Numbered from the stretch's first letter, positions 22,443 to 32,225 are shown. The stretch: DNA of 64,000 bases from G963678095 sp963678095 (GCA_963678095.2 CAXXXP010000001.1:248001-312000), one strand, 5' to 3'. The notes: a model not told the origin generated them from the sequence alone. Numbers and translations: made by a program.

Positions 22443-23711
22443 ATGCAGATAGCGGAATTGATGAAAATTAAACGAAATCGCATATTGCTTATTGGTGGGG
22501 CAATTATTGCCTTATTGGTAGCTATTGGCGGATATCGGTTTTGGCATACGAGCACTACAGAAAATAATAAAAATATTATAACGTCGGTTCAGGTCGTAAC
22601 CGTTGCCAAAAAGGATCTGATTAAAAAGATTTCCTTGGTCGGGCAGACCGTACCTAAAACACAGGTTGATATTTCTGCCAAATATGCAGGCAAGGTTATG
22701 GCAGTTAATGCAGCTTTGGGGGACCCGGTTTCTGCCGGGCAAATATTGATTGAGGAAGACACGAAGGATGCTGATTTTGCAGTAGCACAGAATCGTCATG
22801 CATATCAACAGGCTTCGGCCGATGTCCAGACAACACAGGCGCAGCTAATGGCAAATTATGATAAGGCGCGGGCAGATTATGATAAGGCTCTGGGTACTTA
22901 CCAGCGAAGCCGTCAGGTCTATGATGTGGGTGGAATTACGCAAGAGGCGCTGGAAATAGCGCAGCAACAGATGGAGGATTCCAAAGCGGCTTTATCTGCC
23001 CTTGAAGAACAAATGAATGAGGGCGTGGCCTCCTCCGTGATATCTGCGCAGGAAAATGCAGCCAAGGCGCAAAGTGCCTTGGGGGCTGCACAAAAGCAGA
23101 AAAATGATATGTTATTGGTATCCTCTATCAGTGGCGTTGTCGGCTATCGCCAGGTCGAAGCAGGGGATATGGTCTCTGCTGGACAAAAATTGTTGAGCAT
23201 TTATGATAATAGCCTTTTATATGTAGATTATCAGGTATCTGAACAAGACTTGCCAGCATTTTCGATTAATATGCCCATTGCTGTAAATATAGGATCTATT
23301 ACAAAAACTTTTCAAGGAAAAGTTATTTATATAAGTCCGGCGATCGATGCCGCATCTTTGACGTATACAATTCGGGCCGCAATTGATAACCCGGACAATG
23401 CCTTGAGAAGTGGGATGTTTGCCAAGGCTTTACTGAAGAGTACTTTGCGTCCGCAAACGCTGTTGGTTCCTAAAAAAGCGGTTGTACTTAAAAACAATAA
23501 AAATTATATTTTCGTTGTCAATGAAGATAATGTTGTCATACAGCGGGAAGTTACTGTTGGGGCAACGGGTGATGATGAAACGGAAGTAATTACAGGCGCA
23601 GCTGAAGGTGATCAGGTTGTTACGACAAATTTATCACGCCTCCGTGATGGATTAAAGGTACAGATTTTGCCGAAGGATAAGGATGCTTTTAGCGGGAGCG
23701 ATGAGCAATGA
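22443..23711 (+). CDS. RND efflux periplasmic adaptor (membrane fusion protein)
   Basis: Membrane-fusion subunit of a tripartite pump, 422 residues. A single N-terminal hydrophobic segment (about 13-31) anchors it in the inner membrane. Lipoyl half-motifs (KYAGKVMAVNAALGDPVSAG and SSISGVVGYRQVEAGDMVSA) flank a coiled-coil hairpin rich in Ala, Gln and Lys. Beta-barrel and membrane-proximal domains follow. The start could also be the ATG at 22461. The stop overlaps the RND pump start by four bases. Confidence 0.93.
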   Translation: MQIAELMKIKRNRILLIGGAIIALLVAIGGYRFWHTSTTENNKNIITSVQVVTVAKKDLIKKISLVGQTVPKTQVDISAKYAGKVMAVNAALGDPVSAGQILIEEDTKDADFAVAQNRHAYQQASADVQTTQAQLMANYDKARADYDKALGTYQRSRQVYDVGGITQEALEIAQQQMEDSKAALSALEEQMNEGVASSVISAQENAAKAQSALGAAQKQKNDMLLVSSISGVVGYRQVEAGDMVSAGQKLLSIYDNSLLYVDYQVSEQDLPAFSINMPIAVNIGSITKTFQGKVIYISPAIDAASLTYTIRAAIDNPDNALRSGMFAKALLKSTLRPQTLLVPKKAVVLKNNKNYIFVVNEDNVVIQREVTVGATGDDETEVITGAAEGDQVVTTNLSRLRDGLKVQILPKDKDAFSGSDEQ

Positions 23712-26700
23712 ATATAACCCGTTTTTCTATAAAAAAACCAATTGGCATATCAATGATTGTATTTTTTTTCGTAGTATTGGGTGTGGTGAGTTTTTATCGG
23801 ATTGGGGTTGAACTTCTCCCGGCAATTAATATTCCTTATGTAACGGTCACCGTAAATTATCCCGGGGCGGGTACAGAGGAAATTGAGCAGGACGTTATCA
23901 AGCCGCTGGAAAATTCCCTGTCATCCTTGTCGAACTTAAAACATATGACAGCGGTAGCTCGGCCGGAAAAGGCACAGATAACATTGGAATTTGAATTTTG
24001 GGCGAATATTGATGCGGCCGCAATTGATACCAGTCAATATGTAAATGCTGTTTTAAATAAGCTGCCGACAGGAATTCAAACCCCAACTGTTTTAAAGCGC
24101 GATGTAGATGCCTTACCTATTTTAGAAATTTCTGTTTTATCGGACAAACCTTTGGGTGATGTATATACGCTGGCCAATGACGTCTTTATTGAACGTCTTC
24201 AGCGCGCTGGCGGCGTTTCTGATGTACAGCTCGGGGGGGGCAGGGATAAAGAAATTGCCGTTGAAGTGGATAAGGATAAATTAAGCTATTTTAATCTGTC
24301 ATTATCACAAATTGTAACACGGATACAGCAGGAAAATATTCTTACACCAGCTGGATCGGTTTTTGGGCCGCAGTCAGAGACCAGCGTAAGGCTGACGGCA
24401 CAATATAAATCGCCAGAAGAGCTGGCTGCTATTCATGTAACCAATGCAAAAGGAATTGCAATTCCTCTGCAGAATCTGGCCGAAGTTCGCGAACAAGACA
24501 AACGCGTAACACGCTATGCTCGGACCAATGGACAAGATACGGTATCACTTTCTGTTTACAAAAATAGCAATGCTAATATTGTGGAAACGGCTAAGTCGGC
24601 GTTAGAACAACTTGAAAGCCTGCGACAGGAATATCCGGACTGTCAGTTTGTTGTGGTTACAAATTCAGCAACCTATGTTGAGGATGCATTGCATAATACA
24701 CTGGAGGCGTTGCTAGAAGGACTGTTCACAACTGGTCTGGTATTATTTCTTTTCTTGCGGGGCTGGCGCTCTACTCTGGCGGTTATTATTGCAATTCCAA
24801 CATCTTTGATTACTACTTTTTTTGTTATGTATGCCGCAGGATTTACGTTCAATATGCTGTCTTTAATGGGCATGTCATTATGTGTCGGGATTTTAGTGGA
24901 TGATTCAATTGTTGTTTTGGAAAATATACATCGTCATTTGACCATGGGAAAACCAGCTGAACAGGCTGCAGAAGATGGACGGACGGAAATTGGGACAGCG
25001 GCAATTGCGATTACTTTTTGCGATGTAGTTGTCTTTATGCCGATTGCCTTTATGAATGGCATGACAGGACAGTTTTTCCGCCAGTTTGGCTTGACCATTG
25101 TATTTGCGACCCTTTGTTCCTTGGCAATTTCTTTTACGCTTACGCCCATGTTGGCATCAAAATTTTTTAAAAATGGCCTAAATCCGCCTAAGGGGAAAAT
25201 TTGGGATTTGATGGATCGCGGGGAAAAGAAGGTAATTGATAGCTATGAAAAATTGCTGCTATGGAGTTTTCATCATACAAAAAAAATTATAGTAGGGGTA
25301 ATCATTACCTTGGTTGCCTCGATAAGCCTGTATTATCCGTTTGGCATTATCGGTGGAGAATATATGCCGGCAACAGATGAGGGTTCTTTTCGAATCTTTA
25401 TGCAATTTCCGGTGGGCCAGAATATTGATGCAACCAATGAGAAAATACGGGCGGCCGAAGCGTATTTGATGGAGCAGCCCGAGGTGACGAATTACCTGTC
25501 GTCGGTTGGGCAGCCGGCAGGAAATTACGGCTCGATCAGTGTGCAATTGGTTGATAAAAATAAACGGGATGAAACGATTTGGCAAATTACAGATCGAATG
25601 AGGAAATATTTACGACAGCAATTTCCTGACGCAACCGTTCAGGTAAATCCGGCACAAAATTCAATGCCAGGTGTTTCTGGCGGAACTGGTACGGGCGGCG
25701 GTGGTGGTAATACGGCACCTGTTCAGCTTGAAGTCAAGGGATCCGACCTTGATCGTTTGGTAAAAGCATCCTATACCATTCAGGATGTGTTGGGACACAT
25801 CAATGGAATTAAAGATGTCCGAAGTTCCTATACCGAAGGGGCTCCGGAGCTAAGGCTGATCGTGGACCGGGACAAGCTCAGATATTTTAACACGACTACG
25901 AATGCAATTCAGAATGTCTTTTCTGGGGCGATTGCAGGATCTTTGGCGGGATACCTTATGAATGATCCCAATAATGATAATCAGGATACGGATATTTATG
26001 TTCGATTAAAGGGCAGTGATGGCTATAAGGCTTCTGATATCCGGTCGATTCCTGTTAGTACGGCATCCGGTTTGATTCGTCTCGGTGATGTAGCGGATGT
26101 GAAGGATGATGTTGGTCCGGTCATGCTGCGGCGGGTGGATAAACAGGAATCCATTAATCTTTCTGCAAATCTCGAAGGGCGATCCATGCAAGACGCTTTG
26201 AATGAAATATCGCAGACCTTGGCAAAAGAAAAATTGGGGCAAGGCGTCAGCTATCGCTTTATCGGGCAGGCTGACAATATGAAAGATACGTTTACCGAGA
26301 TGGGACAAGCGATTGCGCTGTCTTTATTATTGGTTTATATTTTGCTGGCTGTTTTGTATGAATCCCTGTCAACGCCGATTATCCGCATGTTTTCTCTACC
26401 CTTTGGGCTGATTGGGGCGTTTGTCTTCCTGGCCTTGACAAGAAATACGATCAATTTGTATTCTTTGCTTGGAATTTTGGTAATGGATGGATTGGTTGCT
26501 AAAAATGGTACGCTTTTATTGGATTATACATTGACGCTTATCCACCGTGGGGAAACGCCTGAATATGCAGTTGTGGAGGCTGCAAAGACGAGAATAAAGC
26601 CGATCTTTATGACCTCCCTTACCATGGTTACCGGAATGCTGCCAACAGCATTGGCGATTACACCGGGATCGGAATCGAGAGTCAGTATGGCATGGGTTGT

Positions 26701-26833
26701 TATTGGCGGGCTGTTGTCGTCGACTTTTTTCACGCTGGTGGCGATTCCTTTGATTTTTTTGTACTTTACCCATCTTAATTTTTCTCTTTCGCGGCTGGTT
26801 CTTTATTTGCCAAGGAAGTTTTTTAAAAAATAA
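23708..26833 (+). CDS. RND multidrug efflux transporter, HAE1 family
   Basis: Inner-membrane proton/drug antiporter of 1041 residues with 12 predicted membrane helices and two large periplasmic loops. It is typical of the AcrB/MexB (HAE1) family, with a Firmicute-type sequence. The N-terminal FSIKKPIGISMIVFFFVVLG, the helix-4 motif GILVDDSIVVLENIHRH with its paired aspartates, and GILVMDGLVAKNGTLLLDYT are recognisable. A glycine-rich linker (GGTGTGGGGGN) lies in the second periplasmic loop. The substrate is not predictable. Confidence 0.94.
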   Translation: MNITRFSIKKPIGISMIVFFFVVLGVVSFYRIGVELLPAINIPYVTVTVNYPGAGTEEIEQDVIKPLENSLSSLSNLKHMTAVARPEKAQITLEFEFWANIDAAAIDTSQYVNAVLNKLPTGIQTPTVLKRDVDALPILEISVLSDKPLGDVYTLANDVFIERLQRAGGVSDVQLGGGRDKEIAVEVDKDKLSYFNLSLSQIVTRIQQENILTPAGSVFGPQSETSVRLTAQYKSPEELAAIHVTNAKGIAIPLQNLAEVREQDKRVTRYARTNGQDTVSLSVYKNSNANIVETAKSALEQLESLRQEYPDCQFVVVTNSATYVEDALHNTLEALLEGLFTTGLVLFLFLRGWRSTLAVIIAIPTSLITTFFVMYAAGFTFNMLSLMGMSLCVGILVDDSIVVLENIHRHLTMGKPAEQAAEDGRTEIGTAAIAITFCDVVVFMPIAFMNGMTGQFFRQFGLTIVFATLCSLAISFTLTPMLASKFFKNGLNPPKGKIWDLMDRGEKKVIDSYEKLLLWSFHHTKKIIVGVIITLVASISLYYPFGIIGGEYMPATDEGSFRIFMQFPVGQNIDATNEKIRAAEAYLMEQPEVTNYLSSVGQPAGNYGSISVQLVDKNKRDETIWQITDRMRKYLRQQFPDATVQVNPAQNSMPGVSGGTGTGGGGGNTAPVQLEVKGSDLDRLVKASYTIQDVLGHINGIKDVRSSYTEGAPELRLIVDRDKLRYFNTTTNAIQNVFSGAIAGSLAGYLMNDPNNDNQDTDIYVRLKGSDGYKASDIRSIPVSTASGLIRLGDVADVKDDVGPVMLRRVDKQESINLSANLEGRSMQDALNEISQTLAKEKLGQGVSYRFIGQADNMKDTFTEMGQAIALSLLLVYILLAVLYESLSTPIIRMFSLPFGLIGAFVFLALTRNTINLYSLLGILVMDGLVAKNGTLLLDYTLTLIHRGETPEYAVVEAAKTRIKPIFMTSLTMVTGMLPTALAITPGSESRVSMAWVVIGGLLSSTFFTLVAIPLIFLYFTHLNFSLSRLVLYLPRKFFKK

Positions 26834-26871
26834 ATTTTGTTTATTTAATTGTTTTATGGAGGGACGAAAAT

Positions 26872-28173
26872 ATGAGGCAAATCGTGTTGCCGTTTTTGAG
26901 GGGGCTGTTCATGGCCGGGGTAGCTGCTTTTATGATGGACACTGTCGTTTTTGCTGCCCCGCAGGCACTGTCTTTACAGGAGTGCCTGGATCAGGCACTA
27001 CAGAAAAATTTAACGATACAGATGACGCAGTCTGATGCGGATCAGGCCAAGGAAACGTTAAATGCGGCGAAAAGCAGCAACGGCATTTCCGTTCAGGCGG
27101 TCAATACAGATTATTGGAAACGTCCGAACAGCTCAACGGACCCAAATTCTGTAGCAGATACGATGACGTTGGTTACCAATCAGATTGCTTTCAGTTTGCC
27201 GCTGTATACAGGCGGGAAAAATGAGAATACAATAAAAGCAGCATTTTTTTCCTATGATACAGCGCAGAAAAATCGTGAGATTTCGCGGGAACAGATAAAA
27301 TATCAAACTACGGTTGCTTACTACAAAGTTTTGCAGTATAAAAATTTATTGCAGGCAGATCAGGCAACCGTGCGTGACTATACCTTGCATTTGAATAATT
27401 TGCAGACAAGCTATGCAGCTGGGTTGGCATCTAAACTGGAATTGCTGCAGACCAAAGTAAATCTGGCGAATGCACAAGATGCTGAAATGAAAGATCAGGA
27501 GAACTATAAAAATGCCGAGGTTATCTTGAAAAATATAGTGGAAATTCCTAGAGACCAAGAAATAGAACTAACAGAAAATTTTCCCTATGATAAGGACCGG
27601 GAAATAGAATTAGTTGACTGCCTGGCAAGAGCCAAGGAAAATCGACTCGAAAGCAAAGTTGCACAAAATGCGGTGAAAATTGCAGAACATCAGGTTGCGG
27701 CAGCAGAAAGTGGAAAACGTCCTTCGTTAGCGTTAAACGGCTTTGAGGGCTGGCAGGGCAATAATCTTGCAGATAGCAATAATGAATACTTCTCCGTATA
27801 TGTAACTTTATCTTATAATTTATTTGATTCGGGGCTTACAGCTGCTCAGATCAAGGCGGCAAAGGCTTCTTTGAGCAAGGCCCAAAAAGCCGCATCGCAG
27901 CAGGATAATACAATTTATGCGGATGTAACCCAGTATTATTGGGGCATGAAAGAAGCTGAAAAAAGAGTAGATACCGTAAAGGTTGCGGTGGAGGAAGCCG
28001 AGGAGGCTTTTAAGATTGCACAGGTGAGCTTCTCTGCCGGAATGGAAACGAATCAGGATGTTTTAGATGCGGAAGTTGCGTTAAATACGGCTAGAAATAA
28101 TTATATTCAGGCACTATATGATTACAATGCGAACCGGGCCGGCCTGGATATGGCGATGGGAATCGTGGCATAA
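26872..28173 (+). CDS. TolC-family outer membrane efflux protein
   Basis: Outer-membrane channel of the tripartite pump, 433 residues. A signal peptide (about 1-27, ending VVFAA) precedes two OEP repeats. They show LSLQECLDQALQKNLTI and the long alpha-helical ASKLELLQTKVNLANAQD and GMETNQDVLDAEVALNTARN stretches that build the periplasmic tunnel. It is the third gene of the operon. Its presence implies an outer membrane, consistent with Negativicutes. Confidence 0.93.
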   Translation: MRQIVLPFLRGLFMAGVAAFMMDTVVFAAPQALSLQECLDQALQKNLTIQMTQSDADQAKETLNAAKSSNGISVQAVNTDYWKRPNSSTDPNSVADTMTLVTNQIAFSLPLYTGGKNENTIKAAFFSYDTAQKNREISREQIKYQTTVAYYKVLQYKNLLQADQATVRDYTLHLNNLQTSYAAGLASKLELLQTKVNLANAQDAEMKDQENYKNAEVILKNIVEIPRDQEIELTENFPYDKDREIELVDCLARAKENRLESKVAQNAVKIAEHQVAAAESGKRPSLALNGFEGWQGNNLADSNNEYFSVYVTLSYNLFDSGLTAAQIKAAKASLSKAQKAASQQDNTIYADVTQYYWGMKEAEKRVDTVKVAVEEAEEAFKIAQVSFSAGMETNQDVLDAEVALNTARNNYIQALYDYNANRAGLDMAMGIVA

Positions 28174-28324
28174 AAGGAGGAACTACTAGCGGTTTCATTA
28201 TCGAAACGGGAGAATGATATAATAGGATAAATATGTAAAAAATGTAATTTCAAAGAGAAATCAAAGAAATAACCGGTAAAGTTTAAGCTGCATCCCTGTT
28301 TAAACTGACAGCTCTTTTGTCAGT

Positions 28325-28365
28325 AAAACGACGCCAATACCTCTTTACAGTATTGGCGTCGTTTT
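28325..28365 (+). terminator. Terminator after the efflux operon
   Basis: Arms 28325-28340 and 28350-28365 form 16 perfect pairs around a 9-base loop and are followed by CTTTGTTTTTTT. A smaller stem CTGACA/TGTCAG lies just before it at 28305-28323. The 28174-28324 gap shows no gene. Confidence 0.85.
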
Positions 28366-28385
28366 CTTTGTTTTTTTGTCCCGGA

Positions 28386-28616
28386 TTACTCTGCCAGATC
28401 GGTAGTTCGTTGTTCCCAAAGATCGGCAGCAGCGGCAATATCCTTCATTGTCAAACCGGTGCCGATCAGGTAGGAACTGTAATCCGCTCCCTGGTAACGG
28501 AAATGATTATGCAGCAATTCTCCGATGAATTCCTCGCTGGGTCCATTTAACCTGTTTTCGGCAAAGACTTTTTCTGCGATCTGAATAACTTTTTCTGCAG
28601 GGGATAAATCCGTCAT
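28386..28616 (-). CDS. Small hypothetical protein, 76 residues
   Basis: No family recognised. The 76-residue soluble, mildly acidic protein contains LSPAEKVIQIAEKVFAENRL and GADYSSYLIGTGLTMKDIAA and looks largely helical. It is judged real because a strong AAAGGAGG site precedes the ATG and a TTGGCT-17-TATAAT promoter lies upstream. It is convergent with the efflux operon across a shared terminator region. Confidence 0.7.
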   Translation of the reverse strand: MTDLSPAEKVIQIAEKVFAENRLNGPSEEFIGELLHNHFRYQGADYSSYLIGTGLTMKDIAAAADLWEQRTTDLAE

Positions 28617-28670
28617 AAAAATGCCTCCTTTGACCGGCGGTTTTGTGCCGGTTACCGTAAATTTACTTTT

Positions 28671-28699
28671 ATTATATCCTATCTTGTTCGCATAGCCAA
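28671..28699 (-). promoter_or_regulatory. Promoter of the 76-residue gene
   Basis: On the minus strand TTGGCT (28699-28694) and TATAAT (28676-28671) are 17 bases apart. A small leader hairpin ACCGGC/GCCGGT lies between promoter and gene at 28633-28652. Confidence 0.55.
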
Positions 28700-28770
28700 C
28701 AGAATTTTCAGAAATTTTATCTTATACCAATACTCCTTGATAGAAGTTGCGGACGTTTTGTCTGAAAAAA

Positions 28771-28828
28771 ATACTGCGGCGAAAATAAAAACATGGGGCT
28801 GCCAGAGTTTTTACTTTCGCCGCAGTAT
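28771..28828 (-). terminator. Terminator of the 88-residue gene
   Basis: Arms 28771-28792 and 28807-28828 pair over 22 positions with one mismatch. On the minus strand the stem is followed by TTTTTTTCAGAC. It lies just after the stop of the gene at 28841-29107. Confidence 0.85.
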
Positions 28829-28840
28829 AAGGTGAAGCTG

Positions 28841-29107
28841 TTAAAAAAGACTTTCAAAGCCGATAATGTTTTCCATGGTGCTGATTCTGGCTACGCGGTC
28901 AACGACGAGTGAAAAGGTAAACCGTGCTTGCTGCTTGCGATCCAGTGAGCAGTTGGCAGCAAAGATAAAGTCCATCTGATCATCCGGGCTGGCTTCTTTA
29001 TCCGTGCCGCCAGTGTCCTGATAGATTTTCAGCAGGCGGTCAAGGGCATCATATAGTTCTTCCCGGGTCCGTTCGATTTCACTTTTTATTTCTTCTGTAG
29101 TCATCAT
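28841..29107 (-). CDS. Small hypothetical protein, 88 residues
   Basis: No family recognised. The N-terminal half (TEEIKSEIERTREELYDALD) is strongly helical and could form a coiled coil. The C-terminal half has FTFSLVVDRVARISTMENII. AAGGAG lies upstream of the tandem ATGs at 29107 and 29104. It has its own promoter and terminator, so it is a monocistronic gene. The gap 29108-29415 otherwise shows only that promoter. Confidence 0.68.
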   Translation of the reverse strand: MMTTEEIKSEIERTREELYDALDRLLKIYQDTGGTDKEASPDDQMDFIFAANCSLDRKQQARFTFSLVVDRVARISTMENIIGFESLF

Positions 29108-29165
29108 TTGGGAGGCTCCTTGTCATCGATGTTTTTTGCTGGGACTATAGATTTTGTTCTGCTTT

Positions 29166-29194
29166 ATTATATTTTATCGGAAGGAAATCAGCAA
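29166..29194 (-). promoter_or_regulatory. Promoter of the 88-residue gene
   Basis: Minus-strand TTGCTG (29194-29189) and TATAAT (29171-29166) are separated by 17 bases, about 60 bases upstream of the start codon. Confidence 0.55.
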
Positions 29195-29415
29195 TGTTTT
29201 TTCGGTGGCAATATCTATAGGTGTGGTTGATAATTTCTAGACGGCGGAGGCAGGCTGCAGGGATGGCAGGATTTGCCGCTGTTTTGTCGAAGGATTAAAG
29301 ACAAGATCTATGCGTGTTCGCTGTTTTGCATCAGAAAAAGTTGGTACATGTTATGGGATGTAACCTGGCGGCTTAGCCAGCAAGGGATAAATTTGTCAAT
29401 GAGGAGGATGCCGGT

Positions 29416-32052
29416 ATGACCAATCGAACATATGCCAGCAAGATCATGGGGGCATATCTGGTGTTTGGAATCCTGTGGATACTGCTTTCTGATACGTTTG
29501 TCGGAAGTCTTGCTCTGGATGTAAAAACAGTTGTCCTCATCAGTGTGATTAAAGGCTGGGTTTATGTCGGATTGTCGGCCCTGTTGATATACCTTTTATC
29601 TGCGCACTATATTGGCAAGATTGCTCAGGTGAATGAAAGCCTTCAGGACAGTTACGAAAAACTGGCAGCGACGCATCAACAGTTGGCTGCTGCCAAGGAA
29701 GAACTGCAGCAAAATTTTTCCAAGTTACAGCAGTCCTATGACCAGATTCATGCCCAAAACATGATGCTGTCAAGTGTGCAGGAAACAGCGCAGGGACTCT
29801 TAAATCAGCTGAATCTCGATGTCCTGCTGCATAAAATCCTGCAAAGTGCAACGGAAATGGGCAAGACACCGCATGCCTTGCTAAATCTGTATGATGAGCA
29901 GACGGCAACCTTTAGTCGCAAGGCCGGTCGCGGCATGTTTGCCCATAAGGTGGACGCGCTGGAACTGGAGGTCGGGGCGCAGTCCCGGCTTGTCTATGAA
30001 AGTGGGCAGACGAGTATTCTGCCGGACTATTCTCGCTGGGAAAAGCGGACTCCGGACGGATATCTTGACATTGTCCGGGCCAGCATTCAAGTACCGCTGA
30101 AGATCAATAAAAATGTTGTGGGTACCTTGGGCCTTTTTTATACGGATCCGGCCCGCCAGATTTGCGATGCGGACGCACAGATGCTGGAACGTTTTGGCTC
30201 GTTGGTGGCCATGGCGATTCAAAATGCCAAACTGCATATGCAGTTGCAACAGGAACTTGAAGAGCATACAAGAAAAGAAGAGACTATCCGGGCGATTTTT
30301 AATGCGGCCAATGATGCAATTTTTGTTTGCGAAGCAGAATCGCTGGAGCTTTTAAGCTGTAACTATAAGGCGGAAGCAATGCTTGGTCATACCCTGGATG
30401 AGATGCAGCAAATGGGCATAAAAGAAATTGATGCCCGCTATTATGGCGGCAAACTGTTGCCAGCTGTTGCGTCGTTACAAGCGGGGGGAAGATCCTCCCT
30501 GGTAGAAATAGCCGGCGTGAATCGAAGCGGGACCCCTCTGATGATCGAATCGAATCATAATAAGGTAATGCTTGGTGGCAGGCTTTGTCTGATTGCGGCT
30601 TTGCGCGATATTTCAGCGCGTAAGCGGGCGGAGGCCGAATTGGCTCGTACGCAGGAGTACAAGCTGGCGCTGCTTCGTAGTCTGCCGGATCTGATGGTGC
30701 GTTTTGATGCTTCCGGCTGTTTTATCGATTACAATCAGCCGGATAATTTCGAACTCTATATGCCGCCGGAAGCTTTTCTTGGCAAGCACATTACGGAGGT
30801 TTTTCCGGCTGATATTTCACAGAAAGTACTGCAGTGTATCGGGCAACTGCTTGAAGGCAGCGATGCCAGCCGGGTGTTGAAGATCGATTACCGTTTGGTG
30901 CAGCATGAAGCAGCACTCGATTTTGAGGCCCGCTTTGTCAAATGTGGTTCTGTTGAGGTGTTGGCGATTATCCGCGATATTACCCAGCAAAAGCAGACGA
31001 TGCAGCAGCTGGAATTTCTCGGCCTGTATGACCGCCTGACACAAGTGTATAACCGCAATTATTTTGAAGAACGGGCCATGACGATCAGCAGCAAGGGCGC
31101 GGGCATTGTCGTCTGTGATCTTGACGGACTAAAGCTAATCAACGATACGATGGGACATAAAGCCGGGGATGAATTGCTGCAGGCAGTTGCCCAAATTTTG
31201 CAGGCCTGTGTCAGCGAACCGGATATCGTTGCTCGAATCGGCGGTGACGAGTTTGCCGTGTTGGTCTTTGAACCGACACCGGAGAAGATGCGGGACATGG
31301 CCGCTGCCATTAAGCAGGGGGTTGAGGACTGTAATGCCGAGCATCTCCGCCCGCCGCTCAGCCTTTCGGTTGGTTGGGCTGCAGACTATGGCGCGGTCGT
31401 TGATATGGAGGTCTTGTTTAAACAGGCTGATAACAACATGTACCGGGTAAAAATGCACCAGCGGATGAGCAGTCACAGCGCCATTGTTGAGGCGATGATG
31501 CAGGCCTTGGAGGCGAGAGATTATATTACGGAAGGTCACGCCGACCGCCTTCAGCACTGGGTTGCTGCCTTGGCCGAAAAATTTAATTTTTCCGAACCGA
31601 TGATTGCCGACCTGAATCTGTTTGCCAAGTTTCATGATATAGGAAAAGTCGGGATTCCTGACTATATTTTATTTAAGGAAAGTGCTCTGACGGAGGAAGA
31701 ATATACCGCTATGCAGCGTCATCCAGAGATTGGCTTTCGCATTGCCAAGGCAGCGAACGACCTGGCGCCGATTGCCGATTGGATCTTAAAACACCATGAG
31801 CGCTGGGACGGCCGAGGCTACCCGTTGGGGCTGGAGACGGAAAACATTCCACTCGCCTGCCGGATGTTGGCGCTAGCGGATTCTTTCGATGCGATGACGA
31901 ATGATCGCCCGTATCATAAGGCCATGGCTATAGATACGGCACTAGCCGAGATCCGGCGGTGCAGTGGGCAGCAGTTTGATCCTGCGCTGGTGGAACCGTT
32001 TATTGAGATCGTCTCTGCCTGCCGGGCGGATGTGCTGCGCGGAAAAATGTAA
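29416..32052 (+). CDS. GAF/PAS/GGDEF/HD-GYP cyclic-di-GMP turnover protein
   Basis: An 878-residue signalling protein. Two membrane helices (about 10-32 and 38-60) lead to a coiled coil, a GAF domain (about 120-280), two PAS domains (about 290-410 and 415-530), a GGDEF domain and a C-terminal HD-GYP domain. The GGDEF active site is intact as RIGGDEF near residue 605. The HD-GYP part keeps HDIGKVGIPD near 739 and HHERWDGRGYP near 792. It may therefore both make and degrade cyclic-di-GMP, with the GAF/PAS parts deciding which. GAGGAGG precedes the ATG. Confidence 0.92.
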   Translation: MTNRTYASKIMGAYLVFGILWILLSDTFVGSLALDVKTVVLISVIKGWVYVGLSALLIYLLSAHYIGKIAQVNESLQDSYEKLAATHQQLAAAKEELQQNFSKLQQSYDQIHAQNMMLSSVQETAQGLLNQLNLDVLLHKILQSATEMGKTPHALLNLYDEQTATFSRKAGRGMFAHKVDALELEVGAQSRLVYESGQTSILPDYSRWEKRTPDGYLDIVRASIQVPLKINKNVVGTLGLFYTDPARQICDADAQMLERFGSLVAMAIQNAKLHMQLQQELEEHTRKEETIRAIFNAANDAIFVCEAESLELLSCNYKAEAMLGHTLDEMQQMGIKEIDARYYGGKLLPAVASLQAGGRSSLVEIAGVNRSGTPLMIESNHNKVMLGGRLCLIAALRDISARKRAEAELARTQEYKLALLRSLPDLMVRFDASGCFIDYNQPDNFELYMPPEAFLGKHITEVFPADISQKVLQCIGQLLEGSDASRVLKIDYRLVQHEAALDFEARFVKCGSVEVLAIIRDITQQKQTMQQLEFLGLYDRLTQVYNRNYFEERAMTISSKGAGIVVCDLDGLKLINDTMGHKAGDELLQAVAQILQACVSEPDIVARIGGDEFAVLVFEPTPEKMRDMAAAIKQGVEDCNAEHLRPPLSLSVGWAADYGAVVDMEVLFKQADNNMYRVKMHQRMSSHSAIVEAMMQALEARDYITEGHADRLQHWVAALAEKFNFSEPMIADLNLFAKFHDIGKVGIPDYILFKESALTEEEYTAMQRHPEIGFRIAKAANDLAPIADWILKHHERWDGRGYPLGLETENIPLACRMLALADSFDAMTNDRPYHKAMAIDTALAEIRRCSGQQFDPALVEPFIEIVSACRADVLRGKM

Positions 32053-32090
32053 AAAAAGCTTTGTCTGGAAAAACAGGCAAAGCTTTTTTT
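32051..32090 (+). terminator. Terminator after the GGDEF/HD-GYP gene
   Basis: AAAAAAAGCTTTG and CAAAGCTTTTTTT pair over 13 positions around a 14-base loop, with the U-run in the 3' arm. The stem may act in both directions. Confidence 0.85.
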
Positions 32091-32117
32091 ATGCCATAAA
32101 TTATCTATATTTACATG

Positions 32118-32187
32118 TTGACATATCTGTAAAGTATGTTATTATTGTATTTATACTAATTAAAAACATATATGCAAAGTATGCTAT
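32118..32187 (+). promoter_or_regulatory. Promoter with two 20-base direct repeats
   Basis: TTGACA (32118-32123), a 16-base spacer and TATTAT (32140-32145) form the promoter of the methyltransferase/ABC operon. A 20-base element with core AAAGTATG occurs at 32123-32142, covering the promoter spacer, and again at 32168-32187, downstream. There are three differences between the copies. The second copy lies in the leader. This layout suggests a repressor acting on both sites. Confidence 0.55.
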
Positions 32188-32225
32188 ATGAGGGGCAGCT
32201 GTGACAAAGATGAGGAGGAATTACA

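Noticed and set aside
29108..29415. A cyclic-di-GMP riboswitch before the GGDEF/HD-GYP gene
   Set aside because: The tempting AACCTGGCGGCTTAGCC segment lacks the conserved GEMM core blocks and pairing order.
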